DNA from: CANJIV01 sp046330225
Lineage (GTDB): Bacteria; Actinomycetota; Thermoleophilia; Solirubrobacterales; Solirubrobacteraceae
Direction of reading: 5' to 3'
NCBI GenBank assembly: GCA_046330225.1
Contig: JAXLTD010000005.1
Span: 209,186 to 273,185, forward strand
DNA: 64,000 bases
In this document: positions 17,131 to 24,995 of the stretch, piece after piece
How positions within the stretch are numbered: the stretch's first letter is position 1
Layout of the letters: each line of letters starts with the position of its first letter
Notes under the pieces: model-generated
Database searches by the model: none
Seen by the model: only the letters and a program-made list of their open reading frames with translations
What the model was told of the DNA's origin: nothing
Program-made: the position numbers and the translations under genes

Positions 17131-17783
17131 TGGAGGTTTTCGTCGACGGCGAGCCGGTGCAGGTGCAGCCGGGCACGACCGCCCTGGAAGCCGTGCGCCA
17201 GGCCGGCGGCGAGGTCCAGACGCTCTGCTTCGACGAGCGCATGGCGGCCTTCGGCGCCTGCCGCGTCTGCCTCGTCGCCGTCGAGGGCATGCCCGCGCCG
17301 GTCCCGTCCTGCACGACGGCCTGCCGGGAGGGGATGAAGATCGCCACCGGCGACGAGCGCGCGCTGCGGATCGCCGCGAACGTCGTGGAGCTCGTGCTCT
17401 CCGAGCTGCCGCAGGACCCGGAGCCTCACACCGAGCTGGCCCAGGTCGCCGCGAGCCTGGGCGTGGGCGCGCCGCGCTGGACCGGGCGCACCCACGAGCG
17501 CGCCCACGACGAGCGCCATCCCTACCTCGTGATGCAGCACGAGCTGTGCATCTCGTGCGGGCGCTGCGTGCGCGCCTGCGACGAGGTCCAGGGCGCCTTC
17601 GCGCTGACCGTCACGGGCCGCGGCTTCGACAGCAACATCACGGCAGGCCTCGATTCGGGATTCGAGGATTCCACGTGCGTATCCTGTGGGGCCTGCGCGG
17701 ACACGTGTCCGACCGACGCCATCACCGAGCGTCTTCTCGTGCACCTCGCCGATCCCGGGGATCAAAAGGAGCAGGCGACATGA
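17130..17783 (+). CDS. Iron-sulfur subunit of formate dehydrogenase (NuoG/FdsA N-terminal-like ferredoxin)
   Basis: The 217-residue protein carries three predicted clusters. A plant-type [2Fe-2S] site uses Cys33, Cys44, Cys47 and Cys61. Two [4Fe-4S] sites are at Cys140/143/146/150 and Cys183/186/189/193 (CISCGRCVRAC and CVSCGACADTC). In FdsA-type enzymes this module is the N-terminus of the catalytic subunit; here it is a separate gene. It should wire the molybdenum site of the 17780-19897 product to the diaphorase. Start and stop overlap both neighbours (TGATG at 17128, ATGA at 17780), indicating strict translational coupling. Confidence 0.9.
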   Translation: MEVFVDGEPVQVQPGTTALEAVRQAGGEVQTLCFDERMAAFGACRVCLVAVEGMPAPVPSCTTACREGMKIATGDERALRIAANVVELVLSELPQDPEPHTELAQVAASLGVGAPRWTGRTHERAHDERHPYLVMQHELCISCGRCVRACDEVQGAFALTVTGRGFDSNITAGLDSGFEDSTCVSCGACADTCPTDAITERLLVHLADPGDQKEQAT

Positions 17784-19897
17784 CGACCGACCGTCGTTTC
17801 GATTCCACCACGACCACGACGTGCGGCTACTGCGGCGTCGGCTGCCGCCTGGAGGCCCACGCCCGCGACGGGCGGATCGTCTCGATCAGCCCGGCCGAGG
17901 ACGGCCCGGCCAACCACGGGCACACCTGCGTCAAGGGCCGGTTCGCCCACCAGTTCACGCGGTCGCGTGACCGCCTCACCTCGCCGCTCGTGCGCGAGGG
18001 CGGGGGCTTCCGGCTCGCGAGCTGGGAGGAGGCCATCGGGCGGATCGCCGAGGCCTTCAACGGCATCAAGGCCCAGCACGGCGCCGACGCGATCGCCGGC
18101 CTGGCCTCATCGCGCGGCACGAACGAGGACTGCTACGCGATGCAGCGCGTCGTCCGCGCCGCGATCGGCACGCACAACATCGACAACTGCTCCCGCGTCT
18201 GCCACTCGCCGACCTCCTTCGCGCTGCGCAAGTCCCTGGGCCTCTCCGGCTGCACGGGCTCGTTCGCGGACTTCGAAGCGACCGAGGTGCTGCTCCTCAT
18301 CGGGTCCAACCCGACGGCAGGGCACCCGGTCGCCGGCGCCCGGATCAAGCAGTCCGCCCTGAACGGGATGAAGCTCATCACCGCCGACCCGCGCGAGATC
18401 GAGCTCGCCGACTACGGCGTCCTGCACTGCCCGGTCCATCCGGGCGCGAACGCCGCGTTCCTCAACGGCCTCGCCCACGTGATCATCCGCGACGGCCTCG
18501 TCGACCGCGAGTTCGTCGCTGCCCGCACCACCGGCTTCGAGGCGGTGGAGGACCTCGTCGCCGACTACACGCCGGCCGAGGTGGAGCGCATCTCCGGCGT
18601 GCCCGCCGAGGATGTCGAGCGCGCTGCGCACCTCTACGGCCGCGCCGAGCGGGCGTCGATCGCCTGGGGCCTGGGCGTCACGGAGCAGCGCTACGGCTCC
18701 GAGGTCGTCCAGCTCATCTGCAACCTCGCGCTCATGACCGGCAATCTGGCCAAGCCTGGCGCGGCCCTGCTGCCGATGCGCGGCCAGAACAACGTGCAGG
18801 GGTCATCCGACGTCGGCGCGCTGCCCGACACGTTCAGCCAGTACCGCCCCGTCGGCGACGAGGCGACCGCTCGCCTGTACGAGGAGCGCTGGGGCGTGAC
18901 GATGAGCCGCGAGCGCGGGCTGAAGATGCCCGAGATGCTCGACGCGGCCGTCGCCGGCGACCTCAAGGCGATGTGGATCGTCGGGTACGACATCGCGCAG
19001 TCCGACCCGGACACCGCGCACGTCGACGCGGCGCTCTCGAACCTCGACTTCCTCGTCGTCCAGGAGATCTTCGAGAACGAGACGTCGAAGTTCGCCGACG
19101 TCGTGCTGCCGGCCGCCGCCTTCCTGGAGAAGAGCGGCACGTTCACGAATGCCGAGCGCCGGATCCAGCTCGTCGCGAAGGCCGCCGACCCGCCGGGCAG
19201 CGCGAAGACCGACCTCGAGATCTTCAGCCTCGTGTCGTCCGCCCTCGGACACGAGCTGCCCTACGCCGGCCCCGAGGACGTCATGGCCGAGCTCGCGGAG
19301 ACCACGCCGCACTTCGCCGGCGTGACCTACGAGCGCCTCGGGCGCACCGGCCTGCAGTGGCCGGTCGCCCCGGACGGGACCGACTCGCCGATGCTCTTCG
19401 CCGAGCGCTTCGAGCACGAGGACGGCCTCGGCCGCCTGGCAGCGCTCCCGTACATGCCGCCCGGCGACGAGGCCAGCGACGAGTTCCCGCTGATCCTCGT
19501 GACCGGCCGGCGCCTGGAGCACTACAACGTCGGCACGATGACCCGGCGCACCGGGAACCTGGAGCTCCTCAGCGAGGACTGGCTCGAGGTCCATCCGCAG
19601 GACGGCGCCGTCCACGGGATCGCCGACGGCGACTTCGTGCAGGTGCGCAGCCGCAACGGGCAGATCGTCCTGCGGGCGCAGCTCACCGAGCGCATCGAGC
19701 CGGGGCACGTGTTCACCGCCTTCCACTTCCCGGAGGTGCGCACGAACCTCCTGGTCGGGCCGTCGGCGGACGTGAACACGAGCTGCCCGGAGTACAAGGT
19801 CATCGCGGTGGCGGTCACCCCGGCCCGGGCCGGGGCCAGCGGCGGCGGCTCGACGCTCGCGCCCGAGGCCGTGCCGGCGCGCCCGAGCGACGTCTGA
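17780..19897 (+). CDS. fdhA: Formate dehydrogenase catalytic (alpha) subunit, molybdopterin, Cys type
   Basis: The 705-residue protein is a bis-MGD oxidoreductase of the formate dehydrogenase group. An N-terminal [4Fe-4S] site is formed by Cys15, Cys18, Cys22 and Cys50. The metal ligand is Cys141 in NCSRVCHSPT, encoded by TGC, so no selenocysteine is used. His142 follows, as in known FDHs. The C-terminal MGD-binding domain includes TGRRLEHYNVGTMTRRTGNL and PEVRTNLLVG. It oxidises formate to CO2 in the cytoplasm (no Tat signal) and delivers electrons to the two preceding subunits. The ATG overlaps the preceding stop as ATGA. fdhD and mobA downstream supply cofactor maturation. Confidence 0.93.
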   Translation: MTTDRRFDSTTTTTCGYCGVGCRLEAHARDGRIVSISPAEDGPANHGHTCVKGRFAHQFTRSRDRLTSPLVREGGGFRLASWEEAIGRIAEAFNGIKAQHGADAIAGLASSRGTNEDCYAMQRVVRAAIGTHNIDNCSRVCHSPTSFALRKSLGLSGCTGSFADFEATEVLLLIGSNPTAGHPVAGARIKQSALNGMKLITADPREIELADYGVLHCPVHPGANAAFLNGLAHVIIRDGLVDREFVAARTTGFEAVEDLVADYTPAEVERISGVPAEDVERAAHLYGRAERASIAWGLGVTEQRYGSEVVQLICNLALMTGNLAKPGAALLPMRGQNNVQGSSDVGALPDTFSQYRPVGDEATARLYEERWGVTMSRERGLKMPEMLDAAVAGDLKAMWIVGYDIAQSDPDTAHVDAALSNLDFLVVQEIFENETSKFADVVLPAAAFLEKSGTFTNAERRIQLVAKAADPPGSAKTDLEIFSLVSSALGHELPYAGPEDVMAELAETTPHFAGVTYERLGRTGLQWPVAPDGTDSPMLFAERFEHEDGLGRLAALPYMPPGDEASDEFPLILVTGRRLEHYNVGTMTRRTGNLELLSEDWLEVHPQDGAVHGIADGDFVQVRSRNGQIVLRAQLTERIEPGHVFTAFHFPEVRTNLLVGPSADVNTSCPEYKVIAVAVTPARAGASGGGSTLAPEAVPARPSDV

Positions 19898-20060
19898 GAT
19901 GACTGATTCCGCATCCCCACGCACGCGGATGACGGCGCCGATCGGCCGTGGATCGGCGTCCTCGGGCTCGCCCATGCCCCCGGCATGGGCTTCGCCCTGC
20001 GTCCTTGCCCGCGCCCGCCGGCGCCGCCCCCGCGCACACGCCGACACGGAATCAGTCATC
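19898..20060. other. 163-bp element bounded by perfect 14-bp inverted repeats
   Basis: GATGACTGATTCCG (19898-19911) is repeated exactly inverted as CGGAATCAGTCATC (20047-20060). TGA lies immediately outside each end; the left TGA is the fdhA stop codon. Inside are further perfect hairpins, GCCGATC...GATCGGC and a 9-bp stem GCCCATGCC with a CCC loop. The element separates fdhA from fdhD, which would otherwise be about 26 bases apart. It may be a small non-autonomous transposable element with a 3-bp target duplication, or a structured RNA such as a cofactor-sensing leader. Its short ORF reads through both arms and is not convincing. Confidence 0.75.
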
Positions 20061-20086
20061 TGAGCGGCCTGGGGCGCCGCGGCCCG

Positions 20087-20893
20087 ATGAGCGAGGGGCG
20101 AGCCGGAGCGCTGCCGGAATGGGCCCGCGTGCGCGTGCGCGGGATGCACGCCGAGCTCGAGCACGACGGCGTCACCGACGCCGTCGCCGTCGAGGAGCCG
20201 CTGGAGATCCGCATCGACGGCGAGCCGCTGGCGGTGACGATGCGCACGCCCGGCGACGACGAGGACCTCGCCGCCGGCTTCCTCTTCGGCGAGGGCCTTG
20301 TGGACCGCCGGCCCGAGGTCGGGCTGACCGAGGACTTGGCCGCAAACGTCGTCGACGTGCGCGGCCCGCTGGCCCGCGACCCCGGGCGGCGGCAGTTCTA
20401 CACGACGTCCTCGTGCGGGGTGTGCGGGAAGGGGGCGCTGGAGGAGGTCGCGGTCAGCGCGGCGCCCCTGCCCCCCGGGCCGGTCGTCGAGCGCGCGCTG
20501 CTGGCCGCTTTGCCGGACCGGCTGGCCCAGCCCGAGTTCGAGCGCACCGGCGGCCTGCACGCCACGGGGCTCTTCGATCCGGACGGGACGCTGCGGCTCG
20601 TCCGCGAGGACGTCGGGCGCCACAACGCCATGGACAAGGTGATCGGCCGGGCGCTCGCCGAGGGGATGGTCCCGCTGCATCCGCGGATCCTCGTCGTGAG
20701 CGGACGCCTGTCCTTCGAGCTGGTGCAGAAGGCGGCCGTCGCCGGCGCCCCGATCCTCGTCGGCGTCGGCGCCCCGACCTCGCTGGCTGTCGCCCTGGCG
20801 GCCGACCGCGGCATCACGCTCTGCGGCTTTGCCCGCCGCGGGCGGATGAACGTCTACACGCGCGAGGAGCGCGTGGCCGGCGGGCCGGCCTGA
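20087..20893 (+). CDS. fdhD: Formate dehydrogenase accessory sulfurtransferase FdhD
   Basis: The 268-residue protein shows FdhD hallmarks: EEPLEIRIDGEPLAVTMRTPGDDEDLAAGFLFGEG, the sulfur-transfer loop TTSSCGVCGKGALE with the CxxC pair, LVREDVGRHNAMDKVIG, and VSGRLSFELVQKAA. FdhD passes sulfur from IscS to the bis-MGD cofactor before insertion into FDH, and is required for formate dehydrogenase activity in known cases. ATG 20087 is preferred because conserved sequence starts shortly after; upstream in-frame starts run into the 163-bp inverted-repeat element. mobA follows two bases after the stop. Confidence 0.93.
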   Translation: MSEGRAGALPEWARVRVRGMHAELEHDGVTDAVAVEEPLEIRIDGEPLAVTMRTPGDDEDLAAGFLFGEGLVDRRPEVGLTEDLAANVVDVRGPLARDPGRRQFYTTSSCGVCGKGALEEVAVSAAPLPPGPVVERALLAALPDRLAQPEFERTGGLHATGLFDPDGTLRLVREDVGRHNAMDKVIGRALAEGMVPLHPRILVVSGRLSFELVQKAAVAGAPILVGVGAPTSLAVALAADRGITLCGFARRGRMNVYTREERVAGGPA

Positions 20894-20895
20894 CC

Positions 20896-21516
20896 GTGGC
20901 GCCGGGACTGCGGGCCGGCGGCATCGTGCTGGCCGGCGGCGCCTCGCGGCGGATGGGCGCGCCGAAGGCCGCCCTGGACTGGCACGGCGTCCCGCTGGCT
21001 GCGCACGTCGCCGGCATCGTGGCGTCCGGCGTCGACGGCCCGGTGGTCGTCGTCGGGGCGCCGGGCCAGGCCCTCCCGCCGCTCCCGCCCGGCGTCCTGG
21101 CCGCCGCCGACGCCCAGGCGGGCCGCGGGCCGCTCGAGGGCATCGCGGCCGGCCTGCGAGCGCTCGCGGGCCGCGCCGACATCGCCTTCGTCTCCGCCGT
21201 GGACTCCCCGCACCTGCGGCCCGCGGTCGTGGCACGTGTGACCGCGGCCCTCGCCGATCCAGCCGGGATCGCGGTGCCCGTGCTCGCCGGCCGCGCCCAG
21301 CCGCTCACCGCCGCCTGGGGGCTCGGCACGCTGCCGGCGGTGCAGGCCGCCCTCGCGGACGGGCGGCTCCGGGTCCGCGACCTGCTCGCGGCCTGCGGCG
21401 CGGTCGAGATCGGGGAGGAGGAGCTGCGCGCGGCCGATCCGGACCTGCGCTCCTTCGCCGCGATGAACCGCCCGGAGGAGTACGCCGCCGCGCGCCGGTA
21501 CGCTGCGCCGTCGTGA
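20896..21516 (+). CDS. mobA: Molybdenum cofactor guanylyltransferase
   Basis: The 206-residue protein has the MobA nucleotide-binding signature IVLAGGASRRMGAPKA near its start, the metal-binding Asp in FVSAVDSPHL, and a C-terminal MNRPEE block. It attaches GMP to molybdopterin to make MGD, needed by the formate dehydrogenase in the same operon and the orphan molybdoenzyme at 40279. It starts with GTG two bases after fdhD and overlaps the next gene (GTGA at 21513). A TACGCT hexamer eight bases before that next start may add an internal promoter. Confidence 0.9.
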   Translation: MAPGLRAGGIVLAGGASRRMGAPKAALDWHGVPLAAHVAGIVASGVDGPVVVVGAPGQALPPLPPGVLAAADAQAGRGPLEGIAAGLRALAGRADIAFVSAVDSPHLRPAVVARVTAALADPAGIAVPVLAGRAQPLTAAWGLGTLPAVQAALADGRLRVRDLLAACGAVEIGEEELRAADPDLRSFAAMNRPEEYAAARRYAAPS

Positions 21517-22484
21517 AGGCGCTCCAGCTCCAGTCCTTCGGCGGCCCCGGCGCCCTCGAGCTCGTCGACCTCGACGTGCCGGAGGCCGGCGACGGCATGG
21601 TCGCCGTCGACGTGCACGCCGCCGGGGCGGGCTTCGTCGACGTGCTGATGTCGCGCGGCGAGTACCAGATCGTGCCGCCGCTGCCGTTCGTCCCCGGGAT
21701 CGAGTTCGCCGGCGTCGTGCGCACCGCGCCGGCGGGCAGCGGCTTCGAGCCCGGGCAGCGCGTGGCGGCTTCGTCGCTCGGCGGGGCGTTCGCCGAGGTC
21801 GCGCTCGCGCCCGCGATCCTCACCTTCCCGCTGCCGGAGAGGATGAGCTTCGAGCAGGGCGCGGCACTCGTGGTCAACTACCAGACCGCCCACCTCGGCC
21901 TCGTGCGCCGCGGCCGGCTCGCGGAGGGCGAGACCGTCCTGATCCATGGCGCCGCGGGCGGGGTCGGGACCGCCGCGATCCAGGTCGCCCGGGCGCTGGG
22001 CGGGCGCACGATCGCGGTCGCCACCGGCGCGGCCAAGCTCGACGCCGCCCGGGCGGCGGGGGCGGACGAGGCCGTCGACGCCGCCGGCGACTGGGTGGCG
22101 GCGGTGCGCGAGCTGACCGGCGGCCGCGGGGCCGACGTGGTCGTCGACCCCGTGGGCGGCGAGCGCTTCGCGCTCAGCCTCAAGTGCCTGGCCCCGGAGG
22201 GGCGCCTGCTCGTGATCGGCTTCGCGTCCGGCGAGATCCCCGAGGTGAAGGTCAACCGGCTGCTCCTGCGCCACCACGACGTCGTCGGCGTCAACTGGGG
22301 CGGGTTCGTGCCGGTCGACCCGTCCGTCGTCGCGACCGCGGCCGCCGACCTGGACCGCTGGTTCGCCGCCGGCCTGATCGACCCGCCCATCGGCGCCCGG
22401 TACCCGCTCGCCCAGGGCGCGGAGGCGCTGCGCGACCTCGAGGCCCGGCGCAGCACCGGCAAGCCCGTGATCGCCGTCCGCTGA
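21513..22484 (+). CDS. Zinc-independent quinone oxidoreductase (MDR superfamily)
   Basis: The 323-residue protein is a medium-chain dehydrogenase/reductase of the NADPH:quinone reductase class. It has the N-terminal catalytic fold with VPGIEFAGVV, then LIHGAAGGVGTAAIQVARALG as the nucleotide loop, and a GKPVIAV ending. Structural zinc cysteines are absent, as expected for this class. It likely reduces quinones or conjugated enones with NADPH in the cytosol. It is translationally coupled to mobA by overlap, although no link to molybdenum metabolism is obvious. Confidence 0.88.
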   Translation: MKALQLQSFGGPGALELVDLDVPEAGDGMVAVDVHAAGAGFVDVLMSRGEYQIVPPLPFVPGIEFAGVVRTAPAGSGFEPGQRVAASSLGGAFAEVALAPAILTFPLPERMSFEQGAALVVNYQTAHLGLVRRGRLAEGETVLIHGAAGGVGTAAIQVARALGGRTIAVATGAAKLDAARAAGADEAVDAAGDWVAAVRELTGGRGADVVVDPVGGERFALSLKCLAPEGRLLVIGFASGEIPEVKVNRLLLRHHDVVGVNWGGFVPVDPSVVATAAADLDRWFAAGLIDPPIGARYPLAQGAEALRDLEARRSTGKPVIAVR

Positions 22485-22487
22485 CCG

Positions 22488-22937
22488 ATGACCGGGCCCG
22501 GCCGCGACGCGCTCCCTGAGTGGCCGCCCGGCACGGTCGCCATCCTCTCCACCCGCGGCGCGGCGCCGCACGCGATCCCGGTCTCGACGGGGGTGGTCGC
22601 CGGCCCGCGCCTGGCGCTGATCGCGCTGGCCCGGCGGCGGCGGTCGCTCGAGCACCTGCGCGCCGATCCGCGGGTGGCCCTGACCGTCCTCGCCGGCGGC
22701 GACATCGCCCTCACCGCCCACGCCCGCGCGTCGATCGTCCAGGACCCGATGGAGGTCAGCGGCCACGTCGCGGCCGTGGCGCTGCGGGTCGACAGCATCC
22801 AGGACCACGGCCAGCCCCGCTTCGTGATCGAGGAGGGCGTGCGCTGGCGCTGGACCGACCCGGAGGCCCAGGCGCGCGACGAGGCGATCCGCGCCGCGCT
22901 CGCCGGCCTCGCCGCCGCCGCGGCCGTCGGGGGATAG
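22488..22937 (+). CDS. Pyridoxamine 5'-phosphate oxidase-like (PPOX) flavin/F420 protein
   Basis: The 149-residue protein looks like a split-barrel PPOX-type protein: TVAILSTRGAAPHAIPVSTGVVAGPRLALIALARRRRSLEHLRADPRVALTVLAGG gives the first strands and dimer face. Such proteins bind FMN or F420, or may be non-enzymatic. It starts three bases after the quinone reductase stop, so it is part of the same transcript. No residue pattern allows a substrate to be named. Confidence 0.7.
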   Translation: MTGPGRDALPEWPPGTVAILSTRGAAPHAIPVSTGVVAGPRLALIALARRRRSLEHLRADPRVALTVLAGGDIALTAHARASIVQDPMEVSGHVAAVALRVDSIQDHGQPRFVIEEGVRWRWTDPEAQARDEAIRAALAGLAAAAAVGG

Positions 22938-22947
22938 GCTCCGCGCC
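22935..22947 (+). promoter_or_regulatory. Leaderless-type -10 element for the FAH-family gene
   Basis: TAGGCT at 22935-22940 ends seven bases before ATG 22948. No ribosome binding site is present. Transcription would begin at the start codon. The hexamer overlaps the stop codon of the preceding gene, so this gene may have its own promoter inside the operon. Confidence 0.5.
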
Positions 22948-23739
22948 ATGCGACTGGCCACCTACCTGCCGCCCGGGGCGCAGACGCCCGTCGCGGGCGA
23001 GATCCGCGGCGACGAGGCCGTCGCGTTCGCGGACGGCGCCACGGTCCGCGACCGCCTCGCCGCCGGCGACCTCACGCCGGCCGACGGCCCCGCGGTCCCT
23101 CTGGCGGACATCGCGCTGCTCGCGCCCGTGCCGCGCCCGGGTGCCATCTACGGGATCGGCCTGAACTACGCGGCCCACGCCGCCGAGACCGGCGGCGAGC
23201 CGCCGCCGCAGCCGATCGTCTTCACGAAGGTTCCGAACGCGAGCGCCCCGCCCGGCGGGCCGGTCGTGCGCCCGCGCGTGGTCCGCCGGCTCGACTACGA
23301 GGCCGAGCTGGTCGTCGTGATCGGTCGCGACGGCGGGGTCGGCGGCTACGCGGTCGCCGACGACGTGAGCGCCCGCGACCTGCAGCGCCGCGAGCCGCAG
23401 TGGACCCGGGCCAAGGGCGCCGACACGTTCTGCCCCTGGGGCCCGTGGATCACCACGCCCGACGCGGTGCCCGACCCCGAGGACCTGCGGATCACCTCGC
23501 ACGTCAACGGCGAGCTGCGCCAGGACTCGCGCACCAGCGACCTCATCTTCGGGATCGAGGCGCTCGTCGCGTTCCTCTCCGAGACCTGCACGCTCGACCC
23601 CGGCGATCTGATCCTCACCGGCACGCCCAGCGGGGTCGGCATGGCGATGGATCCGCCGCAGTTCCTCGAGCCCGGCGACGTCGTGCGCTGCGAGATCGAG
23701 GGGCTCGGCGCGATCGAGCACCCGGTCGCGGCGGCCTGA
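22948..23739 (+). CDS. Fumarylacetoacetate hydrolase family protein
   Basis: The 263-residue protein has the FAH C-terminal fold: IYGIGLNYAAHAAETG, the metal-binding YEAELVVVIGRDGG with its acidic pair, VSARDLQRREPQWTRAKGADTFCPWGPWITT, and the closing ILTGTPSGVGMAMDPPQFLEPGDVV. Family members cleave or hydrate 3-oxo acids (fumarylacetoacetate, acylpyruvates, 2-hydroxyhepta-2,4-diene-1,7-dioate isomerase) with Mg2+. The exact activity cannot be given. It ends the operon-like run that starts with the formate dehydrogenase genes and is followed by a strong bidirectional hairpin. Confidence 0.88.
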   Translation: MRLATYLPPGAQTPVAGEIRGDEAVAFADGATVRDRLAAGDLTPADGPAVPLADIALLAPVPRPGAIYGIGLNYAAHAAETGGEPPPQPIVFTKVPNASAPPGGPVVRPRVVRRLDYEAELVVVIGRDGGVGGYAVADDVSARDLQRREPQWTRAKGADTFCPWGPWITTPDAVPDPEDLRITSHVNGELRQDSRTSDLIFGIEALVAFLSETCTLDPGDLILTGTPSGVGMAMDPPQFLEPGDVVRCEIEGLGAIEHPVAAA

Positions 23740-23839
23740 GCGCCGCTCGGGCCGGGCAGGGCCGGTCGACTGCCGCGCTCACGCGGTTGCGCGGGCGTGC
23801 CGGCGTGCCGGCGGCGCGGCGCGGCGCGCCGCCGAAGCC

Positions 23840-23870
23840 GAGGTTCGGCCGGCTGGGGCGGCCGAACCTC
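23840..23870. terminator. Bidirectional hairpin terminator between convergent genes
   Basis: GAGGTTCGGCCG (23840-23851) pairs with CGGCCGAACCTC (23859-23870) around a 7-base loop. It lies between the ends of the FAH gene and the HtrA-like gene. The same 12-bp stem occurs at 43464-43494, also between convergent genes. Confidence 0.7.
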
Positions 23871-23891
23871 AACCTCGACGCCGCGGCGAGG

Positions 23892-24938
23892 TCAGCCGGT
23901 CGGCAGCAGGCCGCCGTACGGGTCGGCCTGGGCGCCGCCGTACGGGTCGGCCTGGGCGCCGCCGTACGGGTCGGCCTGGGCACCGCCGTACGGGTCGGCC
24001 TGGGCACCGCCGTAGGGATCGGCCTGCTGGCCGGGGCCGTTGGGATCGCTGGGCGCCTGGGACTGGCCGCCGTACGGATCGGGCTCCAGGCCGTACGGGT
24101 CGGGGCTCACGCCGCCGCCGCTTCCGTCCTGGCTCCCGTCCTGCGGCGTGGCCGGCGCCGACGGCTGGGCGCCCTGCCCGGACTTGAGCTGGCCGATCGA
24201 CTCGGCGACGGTGTTCGAGGGGATCGCGAAGCCGATGCCGACGTTCCCGCCGCCGCCGCCCGAGCCGCCGCCCGAGACGATCTGGGAGTTCACGCCGACC
24301 ACCCGGCCGCTGCCGTCGAGCAGCGGGCCGCCGGAGTTGCCCGGATTGATGGCCGCGTCGGTCTGGATCACGTCGGAGATCGTGCTCCCGTCGGGCGACT
24401 GGATCTCGCGGTGCAGCGCCGACACGACGCCGGTGGTCAGCGTGTGGTCGAGGCCGTAGGGGTTGCCGATCGCGTAGGTCGGGTCGCCGACCGAGAGCTT
24501 GGAGGCGTCGGCCAGCTCGAGCGCGGGGAGGCCGGAGGCGTCGACCTTGAGGAGGGCGAGGTCGTGGGAGGCATCGGTGCCGACGACGGTGGCCGGCTGC
24601 TCGCCCGACGCCGTTCCGACCTTGACGGTCACCTGGCCGGCGCCCTCCACCACGTGGGCGTTCGTGACGATCAGGCCGTCGGAGGACACGACGAAGCCCG
24701 AGCCGGTCGACTGGCCTTGCTGGGTCGCGGCGGAGATGTAGGCGACGGACTCCTTGGCGCGGTCGTAGACCCGCCGGGCGCCGGCGTCGCGGGTGGAGAT
24801 GGGCTGGGAGGCCGGCGGCGGCGTGGCCGCGGTGGTGCCGGCGCTGGCGTCAGACTGGAGCTGGAGAGCGAGGACGCCGCCGCCGGCAGCGATGGCCGCC
24901 GCGGCGAGGGCACCCCCGAAGAAGGCTTTCGAGTTCAT
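23892..24938 (-). CDS. HtrA/DegP-like trypsin-family serine protease with a repeat tail instead of PDZ
   Basis: The 348-residue protein has one N-terminal membrane anchor or signal (FFGGALAAAAIAAGGGVLAL) and a trypsin-like protease domain at about 55-225. The triad is His95 (TNAHVVEG), Asp126 (SHDLALL) and Ser202 (NPGNSGGPLL). After residue 250 there is no PDZ domain. A Pro/Gly/Tyr/Asp-rich low-complexity tail ends in about five copies of QADPYGGA. It probably degrades or refolds misfolded envelope proteins. ATG 24938 is chosen; a TTG 15 bases upstream is in frame. Confidence 0.88.
   Translation of the reverse strand: MNSKAFFGGALAAAAIAAGGGVLALQLQSDASAGTTAATPPPASQPISTRDAGARRVYDRAKESVAYISAATQQGQSTGSGFVVSSDGLIVTNAHVVEGAGQVTVKVGTASGEQPATVVGTDASHDLALLKVDASGLPALELADASKLSVGDPTYAIGNPYGLDHTLTTGVVSALHREIQSPDGSTISDVIQTDAAINPGNSGGPLLDGSGRVVGVNSQIVSGGGSGGGGGNVGIGFAIPSNTVAESIGQLKSGQGAQPSAPATPQDGSQDGSGGGVSPDPYGLEPDPYGGQSQAPSDPNGPGQQADPYGGAQADPYGGAQADPYGGAQADPYGGAQADPYGGLLPTG
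23911..24034. repeat. In-frame 24-bp tandem repeats coding QADPYGGA
   Basis: Nearly identical 24-bp units (core GCCGCCGTACGGGTCGGCCT on the + strand) repeat about five times at the 3' end of the protease gene. They encode the octapeptide QADPYGGA. Unit length is a multiple of three, so copy number can change without shifting the frame. Confidence 0.85.
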
Positions 24939-24995
24939 GCATCCAGCCTGCAAGGACCGCCTTTGCGGCGGCTAAGGCCGGTCGTGAGCCGGCGT

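Noticed and set aside
17780..19897. Selenocysteine formate dehydrogenase
   Set aside because: The ligand codon in NCSRVCHSPT is TGC, so the enzyme is the Cys form, and there is no in-frame TGA.
19899..20063. A 54-codon ORF inside the inverted-repeat element
   Set aside because: Its first and last codons are the two arms of the inverted repeat, and the middle is Arg/Pro-rich with no ribosome site, so the frame follows from the palindrome.
23911..24034. Short tandem repeats as a noncoding minisatellite or CRISPR
   Set aside because: They lie in frame at the end of the HtrA-like gene and encode a regular octapeptide.
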